A stretch of DNA of 64,000 nt, taken from NCBI GenBank assembly GCA_019779905.1, contig JABAKE010000019.1:19207-83206 (forward strand), in the 5' to 3' direction. The stretch is from Modestobacter lapidis. GTDB lineage: Bacteria > Actinomycetota > Actinomycetes > Mycobacteriales > Geodermatophilaceae. The notes beneath the pieces were generated by a model. It ran no database searches. It saw nothing but the letters and a program-made list of their open reading frames with translations, and was not told the origin of the DNA. A program made the position numbers and the translations under genes. Positions 1 to 13,620 of this stretch are shown here, one piece after another. How positions within the stretch are numbered: position 1 is the stretch's first letter; every line of letters starts with the position of its first letter.

Positions 1-2020
<2,020 letters not shown>

Positions 2021-2037
2021 CGCGCTGAGTGAGTAAC

Positions 2038-2073
2038 AGATGGCCCCGTCGACGGAAGTCGGCGGGGCCATCT
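2038..2073 (+). terminator. Terminator of the rpoBC unit
   Basis: A 16-bp inverted repeat with a GGAA tetraloop (left arm 2038-2053, right arm 2058-2073, one T/G wobble) begins 17 bp after the rpoC stop. There is no clear T-run, which is usual for high-GC actinobacterial terminators. The stem is symmetric, so it could also stop transcription arriving from the opposite-strand gene. Confidence 0.85.
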
Positions 2074-2099
2074 GTGTCATGCGGCTGTCACGTGACGCA

Positions 2100-2262
2100 A
2101 CCGACGACCCGGTGACCCGACGTCGAGCGCCGACCACAGTGTCGTCCGCGAGGACGACTGTGCGAGGTCGGCGCGGGGCCGGAGGCTCCCGCCGTCATCG
2201 CACGGAGCGGCTCAGCGGCGGTGGGGGACGGCACCTGACCGCGGTTGGAGTCCGGAGGACGA
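2100..2262 (-). repeat. Family C post-stop hairpin element, copy 1
   Basis: On the minus strand, starting a few bases after the stop of the LLM oxidoreductase gene, lies CCGCGGTCAGGTGCCGTCCC, then a GCTGAGCCGC segment, then a hairpin whose 16-nt loop GGAGCCTCCGGCCCCG (2174-2189) is closed by CGGCG/CGCCG and, beyond a 3x3 internal loop, TGCGA/TCGCA. The same loop on unrelated stems recurs near 30752 and 52844. The element lies between two convergent genes, so a transcription-ending or 3'-UTR role is plausible. Confidence 0.6.
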
Positions 2263-2266
2263 CGAT

Positions 2267-3304
2267 TCAGCACAGCCTCCGCATCGTCTCCACGGTGCGC
2301 AGGCGGCTCTCGCGGCTGCCGTCCATGGGCTGGACGTTGAGGGTGGTCACCCCGGCCTCGGCGAGGGCAGCGATCCGCTCGGCCACGTAGGACTCCGGGC
2401 CGATCAGCGAGGTGGCCCGCAGCAGGTCCTCGGGGACCGCGGCGGCGGCCTCGTCCTTGCGGCCGGCCAGGTACAGGTCCTGGATGGTCGCGGCCTCGGC
2501 CTCGTAGCCGTAGCGCCGGGCCAGGTCGTTGTAGAAGTTCTTCCCCTTGGCGCCCATGCCGCCGACGTACAGGGCGATGCCCGGTCGGACGGCATCCAGC
2601 AGGTGGTCCACGTCGTTCCCGATGGCGACCGGCAGGCCGACGACGACGTCGAGCTCGCCGAGCTGCGGGTCCCGCTTGGCCCTGCCCGCGGCGAGGGCCG
2701 CGCCCCAGACGTCGGCGGACCGCTCCGGGCTGAAGAGGATCGGCTCCCACTTCTCCGCGATCTCCGCCGCGAGCTCGACGTTCTTCGGGCCGATCGCGGC
2801 CAGCAGCACCGGGATCCGCTCGCGCACCGGAGTGTTGATCAGCTTCAGCGGCTTGCCCAACCCGGTGCCCTGGTCGGCGGGCAGCGGGACGGTGTACTTC
2901 GGGCCGTCGTGCACCAGCCGTTCGCGGCGCCACACCTGCCGGCAGATCTCCACGAGCTCGCGGGTGCGCTGCAGCGGGGCGTCGTAGGGAACGCCGTGCC
3001 AGCCCTCCACCACCTGGGGGCCGGATGCTCCCAGCCCGAGGGTGAACCGGCCACCGGAGACGAAGTCCAGGCCGGCCGCGGTCATCGCGGTCAGCGCCGG
3101 GGTGCGGCTGTAGATGGGCAGGATGCCGCTCATCAGCTCGACCCGTTCGGTGACCGCGGCGAGGTAGCCCAGCTGGCTCACCGCATCGAACGTGTAGACC
3201 TCGGCGACCATGGCGACGTCGAGCCCGGCGGCCTCCAAGTCGCGGATCTCGGCCGCCGTCTCGGCGAAGCCCCCGGAATAGCTGGCCTGGATACCGATGC
3301 GCAC
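2267..3304 (-). CDS. LLM-class (luciferase-like) F420-dependent oxidoreductase
   Basis: The 345-aa product has the TIM-barrel luciferase-like monooxygenase pattern: N-terminal MRIGIQASYSGGFAE, a strand-helix repeat with AEVYTFDAVSQLGYLAAVT, the SGGRFTLGLGASGPQVVEGWHG cofactor loop near residues 85-105, and YDAPLQRTRE following. In actinobacteria this family mostly uses coenzyme F420 rather than FMN; the substrate cannot be told from sequence. The ATG at 3304 is preceded on the minus strand by GAGGAGG. It is a monocistronic minus-strand gene convergent with rpoC and its stop is followed by a family C repeat. Confidence 0.85.
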   Translation of the reverse strand: MRIGIQASYSGGFAETAAEIRDLEAAGLDVAMVAEVYTFDAVSQLGYLAAVTERVELMSGILPIYSRTPALTAMTAAGLDFVSGGRFTLGLGASGPQVVEGWHGVPYDAPLQRTRELVEICRQVWRRERLVHDGPKYTVPLPADQGTGLGKPLKLINTPVRERIPVLLAAIGPKNVELAAEIAEKWEPILFSPERSADVWGAALAAGRAKRDPQLGELDVVVGLPVAIGNDVDHLLDAVRPGIALYVGGMGAKGKNFYNDLARRYGYEAEAATIQDLYLAGRKDEAAAAVPEDLLRATSLIGPESYVAERIAALAEAGVTTLNVQPMDGSRESRLRTVETMRRLC

Positions 3305-3390
3305 GCGTCCTCCTCGAACGAGCGCGGCGCCGTCGTCGGCCCCGCTGTCGGCGACGCTAGCGCCCGGCCGGCGATGCCCCGGTCCCCGGC

Positions 3391-3615
3391 CTACAGGATC
3401 CGGACCGGCCCGATCACGTGCGTGACCACCCGGACGCCGTTGACGTCCCGCGGCACCCGCGCGCCCGCGCCGGCCTCGGTCAGGTCGACCCGCACGACGT
3501 ACTCGGCGTCCTGGCGCGCGAGGCCCACCGCGGCCACCCCCGGGTCGGTGGCGAACCGATGGGCCAGCGTGCTCTTGGCTGCGCTGGCAGCGGCGCGATC
3601 CGTCATGGTCACCAT
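3391..3615 (-). CDS. Small 74-aa protein, stand-alone copy of a protease accessory domain
   Basis: The 74-aa protein starts at ATG 3615 behind GGGGG, 10 bp after the stop of the upstream serine protease gene, so the two form an operon. An in-frame ATG at 3606 is an alternative start. Its second half (VAAVGLARQDAEYVVRVDLT, then VNGVRVVTHVIGPVRIL) resembles the N-terminal beta domain of the neighbouring protease ([20 protein letters not shown], then [12 protein letters not shown]). No signal peptide or membrane segment is seen. An inhibitory or chaperone role, like a detached pro-domain, is only inference. Confidence 0.7.
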   Translation of the reverse strand: MVTMTDRAAASAAKSTLAHRFATDPGVAAVGLARQDAEYVVRVDLTEAGAGARVPRDVNGVRVVTHVIGPVRIL

Positions 3616-3625
3616 GGTGCCCCCG

Positions 3626-4801
3626 TCAGCCCCCGTCGGACACCCACTCCACCCCGAGTTCCCGCAGCACCGTGCCCAGCGGGTTGGCGAAGGTGACCCC
3701 GCCCCCGGCGCGGCCGCCGGTCGCGGAGCCGGCGAAGAGCAGGCCCAGTGGTGCCCGGTCCCGACTGCGCCAGATGACCGATCCGCTGTCACCGCCGGCG
3801 CTGAACCCGCCGCTGAGGCCCTCGACCTCGACCTGGTCGTCGAAGGTGACGATGCCCGAGTCGTACTGCACGCCCACGCCGTCCACCTCCACCGCGGTGA
3901 TCCGGCCCCGGGTGTGCCCCGTGGTGCGCCCCACCTTCTCGACCGGTTCCTCCGGGTCGACGTCCTCGCCCGAGGCCACCAGGGCGGCCAGCGCGCCACC
4001 GGGATACGCCGTCGGATCGGCGGTGACCCCGTCGTCCAGCGTGGCGACGGCGGCGTCGACCAGGTTGCCCGGGTCGGGGGAGAACCGCACGAAGGCGGCG
4101 AGCGCCCCGATCCGGTCCGCGCCGGTGCCGCCGTCGGCCACCCCCGGCTGGAGCGCCGGGTCGCCCTCGGTGGCGGCGTCGCTGGCCGCGAGGACGTGGT
4201 TGTTGGACAGCCCCAGCAGCCGCTCGCTCCCGGGATACCGGACGAAGCCGCCCAGGGTGCCGGCCGTCACGATGGAGTGGCTGACCGAGAGCCCCGGCCG
4301 CAGCGGCCGGACGCGGCGCTGCAGCTCGTCCGGCGACGGGCCGGGGGAGGGCTGGGACAGCGGCCGCACCCGGCCGATCACCCGGACGTCGACCTCGCCG
4401 CGAGCCGTGGGGTCCAGCCCGGCGAGGACCACCTCGGCATCGCTCTCGTCGACCAGGCGGATGGCCAGGTGCACCGACTGCGGCCCCACCGGGGTGAGCC
4501 CCAGCGCCACGCCACTCCACTGCGGCGCCCCGCCGGTGGGGGGCGCCCCGGCGTCCAGGCCCCGGGACAGCACGCTGCCGCGCGGGGCCTCGGACAGCCG
4601 CCGGGAGAGCCGGGCCTTGAGTTCGCGGGCGGTGTCGGGCAGCACGGCGGCCTCCGGGATGGCGTGGGGGGGGAGCGGGTCGCCACGACCGTAGGGCGGG
4701 GGTGGGACAGCTGCGACGGGAGCGACGGCCGGCGCGCGGTGCGCTGCCGCCGAGGCCGTCCGGGCGTTACTGTGACCGGCGGTACGGTCCCGGCCGGCCA
4801 T
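3626..4801 (-). CDS. Trypsin/chymotrypsin-fold serine protease
   Basis: The 391-aa protein has a Pro/Ala-rich N-terminus, a small beta domain (about 95-150), and a chymotrypsin-type catalytic half. The presumed catalytic triad is His202 ([13 protein letters not shown]), Asp249 ([11 protein letters not shown]) and Ser339 (GGDSGSVIW). This NNHV-type motif is seen in bacterial trypsin-like proteins that bind or cut proteins in the cytoplasm or envelope; no clear signal peptide is present, although residues 1-35 are Ala-rich. The start at 4801 is the first ATG of the open frame and is not strongly supported by a ribosome-binding site. It is followed after 10 bp by a small protein related to its own N-terminal domain. 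Confidence 0.8.
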   Translation of the reverse strand: MAGRDRTAGHSNARTASAAAHRAPAVAPVAAVPPPPYGRGDPLPPHAIPEAAVLPDTARELKARLSRRLSEAPRGSVLSRGLDAGAPPTGGAPQWSGVALGLTPVGPQSVHLAIRLVDESDAEVVLAGLDPTARGEVDVRVIGRVRPLSQPSPGPSPDELQRRVRPLRPGLSVSHSIVTAGTLGGFVRYPGSERLLGLSNNHVLAASDAATEGDPALQPGVADGGTGADRIGALAAFVRFSPDPGNLVDAAVATLDDGVTADPTAYPGGALAALVASGEDVDPEEPVEKVGRTTGHTRGRITAVEVDGVGVQYDSGIVTFDDQVEVEGLSGGFSAGGDSGSVIWRSRDRAPLGLLFAGSATGGRAGGGVTFANPLGTVLRELGVEWVSDGG

Positions 4802-4972
4802 CGCACGGGCTCCGGTGGCCGCTTCCGCTCCATGCGCGGGCGCCGGTCGGCCCGCGGTGGCCGGGTGCCGAGACGGCGTGCCGCACGTCCAGGTGGGAAT
4901 GCATCGTCCCTGACGACGGTTCCCCGGTGCGGTGGCCGACCCGGTGCCCGCGCAGGCGTGCGGACCCGGCTT

Positions 4973-5001
4973 TGACCGGGTTCCGATGCCCGGGTATCGT
5001 G
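4973..5001 (+). promoter_or_regulatory. Promoter of the str operon
   Basis: TTGACC at 4973-4978 and TATCGT at 4996-5001 are separated by 17 bp, an excellent match to the actinobacterial housekeeping sigma consensus (TTGAC-N17-TANNNT). Transcription would begin near 5008, giving a leader of about 310 nt before rpsL. The TATCGT hexamer recurs upstream of rplM. Confidence 0.75.
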
Positions 5002-5007
5002 GTCAGC

Positions 5008-5316
5008 CGTGCCCAGGGAGATCTGGGCCTTGCTCCCGTTCGCGGTGCACCTGGGTGCCCGGAGGTCGTCCTCGACCGCCGGTGCCGGGGGTCCCGCCCG
5101 CCGCCAGGCGGGCAGGCCGGTGCCGAGTCGCGAGGGGCGGACGAGTCCGGCTCGATCGACTGGCCGGTTTTCGCGAAGGGCGACACGCCCGACCGCGGGT
5201 ACCGGACGGGGCGTGCGGGCAGACTCGGACGACGAGGCCGGGCGACCGGGCGCACCACAGCAGTGCACCACCCATCCAGAGCACGACCCAGCGCAGGCAG
5301 GAGATCCAGGCCACCC
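5008..5316 (+). promoter_or_regulatory. Long 5' leader of rpsL
   Basis: No credible gene lies between the protease start (4801) and rpsL (5317). After the likely transcription start the leader opens with a small perfect hairpin (GCCCAG 5012-5017, CTGGGC 5024-5029) and remains GC-rich and structured up to the ribosome-binding site CAGGAG at 5298-5303. A leader of this length could carry autoregulation, but I see no S12 or S7 target mimic that I could defend. Confidence 0.4.
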
Positions 5317-5691
5317 ATGCCCACGATCCAGCAGCTGGTCCGCAAGGGCCGCGAGGACAAGGTCGAGAAGACCAAGACCCCGGCGTTGAAGGGATCCCCT
5401 CAGCGCCGCGGCGTGTGCACGCGCGTCTACACGACGACGCCGAAGAAGCCGAACTCGGCGCTGCGCAAGGTCGCTCGCGTCCGCCTCACCAGTGGTGTCG
5501 AGGTGACCGCCTACATCCCGGGCGTCGGCCACAACCTGCAGGAGCACTCGATGGTGCTCGTGCGCGGCGGCCGGGTGAAGGACCTCCCCGGCGTCCGCTA
5601 CAAGATCATCCGTGGCTCGCTGGACACCCAGGGCGTCCGGGGCCGCAAGCAGGCTCGCAGCCGGTACGGCGCGAAGAAGGAGAAGAGCTAA
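5317..5691 (+). CDS. rpsL: 30S ribosomal protein S12
   Basis: The 124-aa protein is a full-length S12 ([13 protein letters not shown] at the start, [33 protein letters not shown]). S12 sits at the decoding centre of the 30S subunit. The streptomycin-resistance positions are wild type: Lys in [12 protein letters not shown] and Lys in [13 protein letters not shown]. The start is the ATG at 5317, 13 bp after CAGGAG. It is the first gene of the str operon, and its TAA overlaps the rpsG ATG by one base. Confidence 0.99.
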   Translation: MPTIQQLVRKGREDKVEKTKTPALKGSPQRRGVCTRVYTTTPKKPNSALRKVARVRLTSGVEVTAYIPGVGHNLQEHSMVLVRGGRVKDLPGVRYKIIRGSLDTQGVRGRKQARSRYGAKKEKS

Positions 5692-6161
5692 TGCCGCGCA
5701 AGGGGCCCGCACCGAAGCGCCCGCTCGTCGTCGACCCGGTCTACCAGTCCCAGCTGGTCACCCAGCTGGTGAACAAGGTGCTCGTCGACGGCAAGCGCTC
5801 GATCGCCGAGGCGATCGTCTACGGCGCCCTGGAGGGCGTTCGCGCCAAGAACGACACCGACCCGGTCGTCACGCTCAAGCGGGCACTGGACAACGTCAAG
5901 CCGGCCCTCGAGGTGCGCAGCCGCCGCGTCGGTGGGGCGACCTACCAGGTGCCGATCGAGGTTCGCGCCTCCCGCAGCACGACCCTGGGCCTGCGCTGGC
6001 TGATCCAGTACAGCCGGGGCCGTCGCGAGAAGACGATGACCGAGCGCCTCACGAACGAGCTGCTCGACGCCAGCAACGGCCTCGGTGCCGCGGTGAAGCG
6101 CCGCGAGGACACGCACAAGATGGCCGAGTCGAACAAGGCCTTCGCGCACTACCGCTGGTGA
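5691..6161 (+). CDS. rpsG: 30S ribosomal protein S7
   Basis: The 156-aa protein is a normal-length S7 ([18 protein letters not shown], then [14 protein letters not shown] and the C-terminal [13 protein letters not shown]). S7 nucleates assembly of the 30S head by binding the 3' domain of 16S rRNA. Its start overlaps the rpsL stop (TAATG), so the two genes are probably translationally coupled. An 87-bp gap separates it from fusA. Confidence 0.99.
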   Translation: MPRKGPAPKRPLVVDPVYQSQLVTQLVNKVLVDGKRSIAEAIVYGALEGVRAKNDTDPVVTLKRALDNVKPALEVRSRRVGGATYQVPIEVRASRSTTLGLRWLIQYSRGRREKTMTERLTNELLDASNGLGAAVKRREDTHKMAESNKAFAHYRW

Positions 6162-6248
6162 CATCGGTCCATCAGCAGCCGCTGCCCGCGGTGAACCCGG
6201 GCGACCCCCGGGCGCCGCGCACGGACCAGAACGAAGAGGAGTAAGGGA

Positions 6249-8344
<2,096 letters not shown>

Positions 8345-8348
<4 letters not shown>

Positions 8349-8431
8349 GCATCGCAGGGCCGTCCACGGCCCGAGGAGCGGAGCTCTTCCGGAGTCGAGC
8401 AATGAGCCCCGCGAAGGCGACCGGCGAGTAA
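8345..8431 (+). repeat. Diverged family B unit with mini-ORF after fusA
   Basis: The GTG at 8345 overlaps the fusA stop (GTGA) and opens a 28-codon frame that begins [13 protein letters not shown] and ends at TAA 8431. Its first bases, GTGAGCATCGCAG, and the later CGAGGAGCGGAGC match the family B units after glmS and moeA, with the middle replaced by a perfect 7-bp hairpin (8357-8363 with 8366-8372). The rest of the gap to tuf (8432-8522) holds another short inverted repeat and the tuf ribosome-binding site. Confidence 0.45.
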
Positions 8432-8522
8432 CCGGCAGGCGGTCACCCGCCGGCCACCGCGAGCGTGAGCTCGCACCCCCAGACACGCGAACGACTGCGA
8501 AGAAACGACCGAGAGGAACCCA

Positions 8523-9716
8523 GTGGCCAAGGCCAAGTTCGAGCGGACCAAGCCGCACGTCAACATCGGCACCATCGGGCACATCGACCATGGGAAGACG
8601 ACGCTGACCGCGGCGATCACCAAGGTCCTGCACGACAAGTACCCGAACCTCAACGAGGCGTCCGCGTTCGACCAGATCGACAAGGCGCCCGAGGAGAAGG
8701 CCCGCGGCATCACGATCTCGATCGCGCACGTGGAGTACCAGACGGAGAACCGTCACTACGCGCACGTCGACTGCCCCGGGCACGCCGACTACATCAAGAA
8801 CATGATCACCGGTGCGGCGCAGATGGACGGCGCCATCCTGGTGGTCGCCGCGACCGACGGCCCGATGCCGCAGACCAAGGAGCACGTGCTCCTGGCCCGC
8901 CAGGTGGGTGTCCCCTACATCGTCGTGGCCCTCAACAAGTCCGACATGGTGGACGACGAGGAGATCCTGGAGCTCGTCGAGCTCGAGGTGCGCGAGCTCC
9001 TCAGCGAGTACGAGTTCCCGGGTGACGACGTCCCCGTGGTCCGCGTGTCCGCGCTCAAGGCCCTCGAGGGCGACGCCGAGTGGGCCGACAAGCTCATGGA
9101 GCTCATGGACGCGGTCGACTCGGCCATCCCCGAGCCCGAGCGCGACATCGACAAGCCGTTCCTCATGCCCGTCGAGGACGTCTTCACGATCACCGGCCGC
9201 GGCACCGTGGTCACCGGTCGCGTCGAGCGTGGGATCGTCAAGGTGTCGGAGGAGATCGAGATCGTCGGCATCCGCCCGACCTCGAACAAGACCACCGTCA
9301 CCGGCGTCGAGATGTTCCGCAAGCTGCTCGACCAGGGGCAGGCCGGTGACAACGTCGGTCTGCTGCTGCGCGGCATCAAGCGTGAGGACGTCGAGCGCGG
9401 CCAGGTCGTCGTGAAGCCCGGGTCGATCACCCCGCACACCAACTTCGAGGGCTCGGTCTACATCCTCTCGAAGGACGAGGGTGGCCGTCACACGCCGTTC
9501 TTCAACAACTACCGTCCCCAGTTCTACTTCCGGACGACGGACGTGACCGGTGTCGTGACCCTGCCCGCCGGCACCGAGATGGTCATGCCCGGCGACAACA
9601 CCGAGATGACGGTCGAGCTGATCCAGCCGATCGCCATGGAGGAGGGCCTGAAGTTCGCCATCCGCGAGGGTGGTCGGACCGTCGGCGCGGGCCGGGTCGT
9701 CAAGATCCTCCAGTGA
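8523..9716 (+). CDS. tuf: Translation elongation factor Tu
   Basis: The 397-aa protein starts with GTG at 8523 behind GAGAGGA. It delivers aminoacyl-tRNA to the ribosome. GTPase motifs are intact: [18 protein letters not shown], the [12 protein letters not shown] switch, [13 protein letters not shown] and NKSDMVDD. The beta-barrel domains 2 and 3 follow. It is the last gene of the str operon, closed by a strong hairpin. Confidence 0.99.
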   Translation: MAKAKFERTKPHVNIGTIGHIDHGKTTLTAAITKVLHDKYPNLNEASAFDQIDKAPEEKARGITISIAHVEYQTENRHYAHVDCPGHADYIKNMITGAAQMDGAILVVAATDGPMPQTKEHVLLARQVGVPYIVVALNKSDMVDDEEILELVELEVRELLSEYEFPGDDVPVVRVSALKALEGDAEWADKLMELMDAVDSAIPEPERDIDKPFLMPVEDVFTITGRGTVVTGRVERGIVKVSEEIEIVGIRPTSNKTTVTGVEMFRKLLDQGQAGDNVGLLLRGIKREDVERGQVVVKPGSITPHTNFEGSVYILSKDEGGRHTPFFNNYRPQFYFRTTDVTGVVTLPAGTEMVMPGDNTEMTVELIQPIAMEEGLKFAIREGGRTVGAGRVVKILQ

Positions 9717-9722
9717 GCCCCC

Positions 9723-9754
9723 GGTGGGCGGCGGCCCGACGGCCGCCGCCCACC
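9723..9754 (+). terminator. Terminator of the str operon
   Basis: A perfect 14-bp stem (9723-9736 with 9741-9754) with a CGAC loop begins 7 bp after the tuf stop. The following 80 bp up to rpsJ must carry the S10 operon promoter, but I could not choose a convincing hexamer pair there. Confidence 0.85.
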
Positions 9755-9837
9755 GCCCCGGGTCACGCCCGGGACTCCGGGTCAACCGACCCAGCAGTGA
9801 CTTCAGAACACCCGATCGGCAGGAGCGAAGACAGGCG

Positions 9838-10143
9838 ATGGCGGGACAGAAGATCCGCATCCGGCTGAAGGCCTACGACCACGAGGCGATCGATGCCTCG
9901 GCGCGGCGCATCGTGGACACGGTGACGAAGACCGGAGCGCGCGTCGTCGGCCCGGTGCCGCTGCCGACGGAGAAGAACGTGTACTGCGTGATTCGTTCGC
10001 CGCACAAGTACAAGGACTCGCGCGAGCACTTCGAGATGCGCACCCACAAGCGGCTCATCGACATCCTCGACCCGACGCCGAAGACGGTCGACGCGCTCAT
10101 GCGCATCGATCTGCCGGCCTCGGTCGACGTCAACATCCAGTAA
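9838..10143 (+). CDS. rpsJ: 30S ribosomal protein S10
   Basis: The 101-aa protein is a full-length S10 ([50 protein letters not shown]). It belongs to the 30S head and is the NusE factor in antitermination complexes. The start is the ATG at 9838 with GGAG upstream at 9821-9824. It opens the S10 operon. Confidence 0.99.
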   Translation: MAGQKIRIRLKAYDHEAIDASARRIVDTVTKTGARVVGPVPLPTEKNVYCVIRSPHKYKDSREHFEMRTHKRLIDILDPTPKTVDALMRIDLPASVDVNIQ

Positions 10144-10157
10144 GGGCTGTTCCAGAC

Positions 10158-10823
10158 ATGGCGAGCACATTCCGTGGTCTCCTCGGCGAGAAGCTGGGGA
10201 TGACCCAGGTCTTCGACGAGAACAACCGCATCGTGCCGGTGACCGTGGTCAAGGCGGGCCCCTGCGTGGTCACCCAGGTCCGCACCCCCGAGCGTGACGG
10301 CTACTCGGCCGTCCAGCTCGGGTTCGGCGCGATCGATCCCCGCAAGGTGAACAAGCCCGAGGCTGGGCACTTCGCCAAGGCGGGTGTGACGCCCCGGCGG
10401 CACGTGGTCGAGCTGCGCACCGCGGACGCCGGCGACTACCAGGTGGGCCAGGAGCTGACCGTCGAGGTCCTCTCCGAGGTCACCAAGGTCGACGTCATCG
10501 GCACCAGCAAGGGCAAGGGCACCGCCGGGGTCATGAAGCGTCACGGCTTCAAGGGCCTCGGCGCCGGACACGGCACCCACCGCAAGCACCGCGCCCCCGG
10601 TTCCATCGGTGGCGCCTCCACCCCCGGACGCGTCTTCAAGGGCGTCCGGATGGCCGGACGGATGGGTGCGGTCACCACGACGACGACGTCGCTGACCGTC
10701 CACAAGGTCGACACCGAGAAGGGCCTGGTGCTCATCAAGGGCGCCGTCCCCGGTCCCCGCGGTGGGCTGCTGCTCGTCCGTTCCGCGGTCAAGGGCGGGC
10801 CCGTGAGGAGTGACGCGAAGTGA
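10158..10823 (+). CDS. rplC: 50S ribosomal protein L3
   Basis: The 221-aa protein is a normal L3 ([14 protein letters not shown] at the start, [20 protein letters not shown] near 125-145, [19 protein letters not shown]). L3 nucleates 23S rRNA folding near the peptidyl-transferase centre. It lies 14 bp after rpsJ, and its TGA overlaps the GTG start of rplD by four bases. Confidence 0.98.
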   Translation: MASTFRGLLGEKLGMTQVFDENNRIVPVTVVKAGPCVVTQVRTPERDGYSAVQLGFGAIDPRKVNKPEAGHFAKAGVTPRRHVVELRTADAGDYQVGQELTVEVLSEVTKVDVIGTSKGKGTAGVMKRHGFKGLGAGHGTHRKHRAPGSIGGASTPGRVFKGVRMAGRMGAVTTTTTSLTVHKVDTEKGLVLIKGAVPGPRGGLLLVRSAVKGGPVRSDAK

Positions 10824-11620
10824 CCGCATCAACGACGGCGGGTTCGACCGACACCCGAACCGACCGACAGGTCGACGTCCGGACGCCGGCGGGGGAGACG
10901 TCGGGCAGCGTGACGCTGCCCGGGCAGCTCTTCGACGCCCCGGCCAACGTCTCGCTGCTGCACCAGGTCGTCGTGGCCCAGCTGGCCGCGGCCCGCCAGG
11001 GCACGCACTCGACCAAGACGCGCGCCCAGGTCAGCGGCACCGGCGCCAAGCCGTACCGCCAGAAGGGGACCGGGCGGGCCCGCCAGGGCTCGTTGCGCGC
11101 CCCGCAGTTCGCCGGCGGTGGCGTCGCGCACGGCCCGCAGCCGCGGAACTACGACCAGAAGACGCCCAAGAAGATGAAGGCGGCCGCCCTGCGCGGTGCC
11201 CTCTCCGACCGGGCCCGCGAGGACCGCGTGCACGTCGTGTCCGCGTTCGTCGACGGGGACACCCCCTCGACGAAGAACGCGCTCGCCGTGCTGGACGGCG
11301 TCACCGCCGCCAAGCGGGTGCTCGTCGTGCTCGACCGGGACGACGTCCTCAACTGGGTGAGCCTGCGCAACGTGCCGCGGGTGCACCTGATCGAGGCCGG
11401 CCAGCTCAACACCTACGACGTGCTGGTCGCCGACGAGGTGGTCTTCACCGAGACCGCACTGGCCGAGTACGTGGCCGGGCCGGCCAAGGGCAAGGTCGCC
11501 TCCGGGCGGGCCTCGTCCGCGGAGCTGCCCGACCTGGAGACGCACGAGATCGACAGTGACGTGCCGTCGATCGCGCCGGCCACCGGCACCGCCGGGGACA
11601 CCACCGAGGAGAAGGCATGA
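10820..11620 (+). CDS. rplD: 50S ribosomal protein L4
   Basis: The 266-aa protein is L4 with a longer N-terminus and an acidic C-terminal tail (beyond residue 215) compared with the usual length of about 205-225. The conserved loop [20 protein letters not shown] and the [13 protein letters not shown] segment line the exit tunnel. It starts at GTG 10820 (GTGA overlap with rplC) and ends overlapping rplW by ATGA. In some bacteria L4 represses its own operon; nothing here shows whether that holds in this organism. Confidence 0.97.
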   Translation: MTASTTAGSTDTRTDRQVDVRTPAGETSGSVTLPGQLFDAPANVSLLHQVVVAQLAAARQGTHSTKTRAQVSGTGAKPYRQKGTGRARQGSLRAPQFAGGGVAHGPQPRNYDQKTPKKMKAAALRGALSDRAREDRVHVVSAFVDGDTPSTKNALAVLDGVTAAKRVLVVLDRDDVLNWVSLRNVPRVHLIEAGQLNTYDVLVADEVVFTETALAEYVAGPAKGKVASGRASSAELPDLETHEIDSDVPSIAPATGTAGDTTEEKA

Positions 11621-11919
11621 GCGTCCGCGACCCCCGGGACGTCCTGCTGTCCCCGGTCATCTCGGAGAAGAGCTACGGCCTGCTCGACGAGAACAAGTAC
11701 ACGTTCATCGTCCGGCCGGACGCGAACAAGACGCAGATCAAGATCGCGGTGCAGCAGGTCTTCAACGTGAAGGTCCTCGCCGTCAACACGATCAACCGTC
11801 AGGGGAAGAGGAAGCGCTCCAAGGGCGCTGTGATGGGGAAGCGCAAGGACACCAAGCGCGCCATCGTCTCCGTTGCCCCCGGCGACCGCATCGAGCTCTT
11901 CGGGGGCCCGGGCGCCTGA
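11617..11919 (+). CDS. rplW: 50S ribosomal protein L23
   Basis: The 100-aa protein is a complete L23 ([40 protein letters not shown]). L23 sits at the polypeptide exit and is the docking site for trigger factor and SRP. Its ATG is coupled to rplD by a 4-nt overlap. A 68-bp gap with the rplB leader follows. Confidence 0.98.
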   Translation: MSVRDPRDVLLSPVISEKSYGLLDENKYTFIVRPDANKTQIKIAVQQVFNVKVLAVNTINRQGKRKRSKGAVMGKRKDTKRAIVSVAPGDRIELFGGPGA

Positions 11920-11987
11920 CGGCCTCGCCGTCACCGCACCGGACCACCGATCGGACCAGAGAGAACAGACAGGGACTCTGAGGAACC

Positions 11988-12821
11988 ATGGCCATCCGTA
12001 AGTACAAGCCGACGACGCCGGGCCGCCGCGGCTCGTCCGTCGCCGACTTCGCCGAGGTCACCCGCGACCATCCCGAGAAGTCGCTGGTCCGACCGCTGCA
12101 CGGTCGTGGCGGGCGCAACGTCCACGGGCGGGTCACGGCACGTCATCAGGGCGGCGGGCACAAGCGTGCCTACCGACTGATCGACTTCCGTCGGGCCGAC
12201 AAGGACGGCGTGCCGGCCAAGGTCGCGCACATCGAGTACGACCCGAACCGCACCTCGCGGATCGCGCTGCTGCACTTCGCCGATGGTGAGAAGCGGTACA
12301 TCATCGCGCCGGCGAAGCTCAAGCAGGGCGACCTCGTGGAGTGCGGCCCCGCGGCCGACATCAAGCCGGGCAACAACCTGCCGCTGCGCAACATCCCGGT
12401 CGGCACGGTGGTCCACGCCATCGAGCTGCGTCCGGGTGGCGGGGCCAAGATCGCCCGCTCGGCCGGAACCAGCGTCCAGCTGGTCGCCCGTGAGGGACGC
12501 TTCGCCCAGCTCCGCATGCCTTCCGGCGAGATCCGCAACGTCGACGTCCGCTGCCGCGCGACGATCGGCGAGGTGGGCAACGCCGAGCAGTCGAACATCA
12601 ACTGGGGCAAGGCCGGCCGGATGCGGTGGAAGGGCAAGCGCCCGACCGTCCGCGGTGTGGCGATGAACCCGGTCGACCACCCGCACGGTGGTGGCGAGGG
12701 GAAGACCTCCGGTGGTCGCCACCCGGTCAACCCCAAGGGCAAGCCGGAAGGCCGCACGCGCAAGCGCAAGGCCAGTGACGCTCTGATCGTGCGCCGCCGG
12801 CGCACCGGCAAGAAGCGCTGA
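11988..12821 (+). CDS. rplB: 50S ribosomal protein L2
   Basis: The 277-aa protein is a full-length L2 ([58 protein letters not shown]). The conserved His in the HPHGGG loop is present; it is near the peptidyl-transferase centre. The ATG at 11988 has GAGGA 4-8 bp upstream. Confidence 0.99.
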   Translation: MAIRKYKPTTPGRRGSSVADFAEVTRDHPEKSLVRPLHGRGGRNVHGRVTARHQGGGHKRAYRLIDFRRADKDGVPAKVAHIEYDPNRTSRIALLHFADGEKRYIIAPAKLKQGDLVECGPAADIKPGNNLPLRNIPVGTVVHAIELRPGGGAKIARSAGTSVQLVAREGRFAQLRMPSGEIRNVDVRCRATIGEVGNAEQSNINWGKAGRMRWKGKRPTVRGVAMNPVDHPHGGGEGKTSGGRHPVNPKGKPEGRTRKRKASDALIVRRRRTGKKR

Positions 12822-12844
12822 GCGGGTAGAGGAGTCAGACAGAC

Positions 12845-13126
12845 ATGCCACGTAGCCTCAAGAAGGGCCCGTTCGTCGACGACCACCTGCTCGCCAAGGT
12901 GGACGCCCAGAACGACAAGGGCACCAAGAACGTCATCCGCACCTGGTCGCGGCGCTCGACCATCATCCCGGACATGCTCGGGCACACGCTCGCGGTGCAC
13001 GACGGCCGCAAGCACGTCCCGGTCTTCGTGACCGAGGCGATGGTCGGGCACAAGCTCGGTGAGTTCGCGCCCACCCGCACCTTCCGTGGGCACATCAAGG
13101 ACGACCGCCGGTCGCGGCGCGGCTGA
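12845..13126 (+). CDS. rpsS: 30S ribosomal protein S19
   Basis: The 93-aa protein is S19 ([55 protein letters not shown]). It forms a complex with S13 in the 30S head. It lies 23 bp after rplB and is followed 29 bp later by rplV. Confidence 0.99.
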   Translation: MPRSLKKGPFVDDHLLAKVDAQNDKGTKNVIRTWSRRSTIIPDMLGHTLAVHDGRKHVPVFVTEAMVGHKLGEFAPTRTFRGHIKDDRRSRRG

Positions 13127-13155
13127 CGGCCGACCAGGTAGAGAAGAGACGTGAG

Positions 13156-13620
13156 ATGACTTCCCAGTTGGGACAGGAGACGCCGGTCGCCCGGGCCACC
13201 GCCCGGTTCGTCCGCGTCACCCCGATGAAGGCTCGGCGGGTGGTGGACATGATCCGCTACCTGCCGACCGACGAGGCGCTGGCGCTGCTGCGCTTCGCAC
13301 CGCAGACGGCCAGCGAGCCGGTGGCCAAGGTCGTCGCCAGCGCGGTGGCCAACGCCGAGCACAACCTGCGACTGGACCCGGCCGCCCTCGTGGTGAGCGC
13401 CGCGTTCGTCGACGAGGGGCCGACGCTCAAGCGGATCCGTCCGCGTGCGCAGGGCCGGGCGTTCCGCATCAACAAGCGGACCAGCCACATCACCGTCGAG
13501 GTCACCGAGGTGAGCTCGAGCGCAGAGCTCGCTCAGCGGTCTCGCAAGGCACGGCGCGACACCGGGCAGTCCGGCCCGGCGACGCAGCAGAAGAGCAACT
13601 CGAGGGGAGGGACCCGCTAG
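13156..13620 (+). CDS. rplV: 50S ribosomal protein L22
   Basis: The 154-aa protein has the L22 core ([52 protein letters not shown]) and a polar C-terminal tail of about 35 residues beyond the core. The beta-hairpin of L22 lines the exit tunnel. Its TAG overlaps the GTG of rpsC by one base. Confidence 0.98.
   Translation: MTSQLGQETPVARATARFVRVTPMKARRVVDMIRYLPTDEALALLRFAPQTASEPVAKVVASAVANAEHNLRLDPAALVVSAAFVDEGPTLKRIRPRAQGRAFRINKRTSHITVEVTEVSSSAELAQRSRKARRDTGQSGPATQQKSNSRGGTR

Noticed and set aside
2160..2200. Family C as a c-di-GMP (GEMM) riboswitch because of the GCCTCCGGCC string
   Set aside because: The rest of the GEMM core is missing, the element follows genes rather than precedes them, and the loop alone is not diagnostic.
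2603..4975. A 790-codon plus-strand open frame opposite the LLM oxidoreductase and protease genes
   Set aside because: Same kind of antisense shadow; the minus-strand frames have recognisable catalytic motifs and this one has none.
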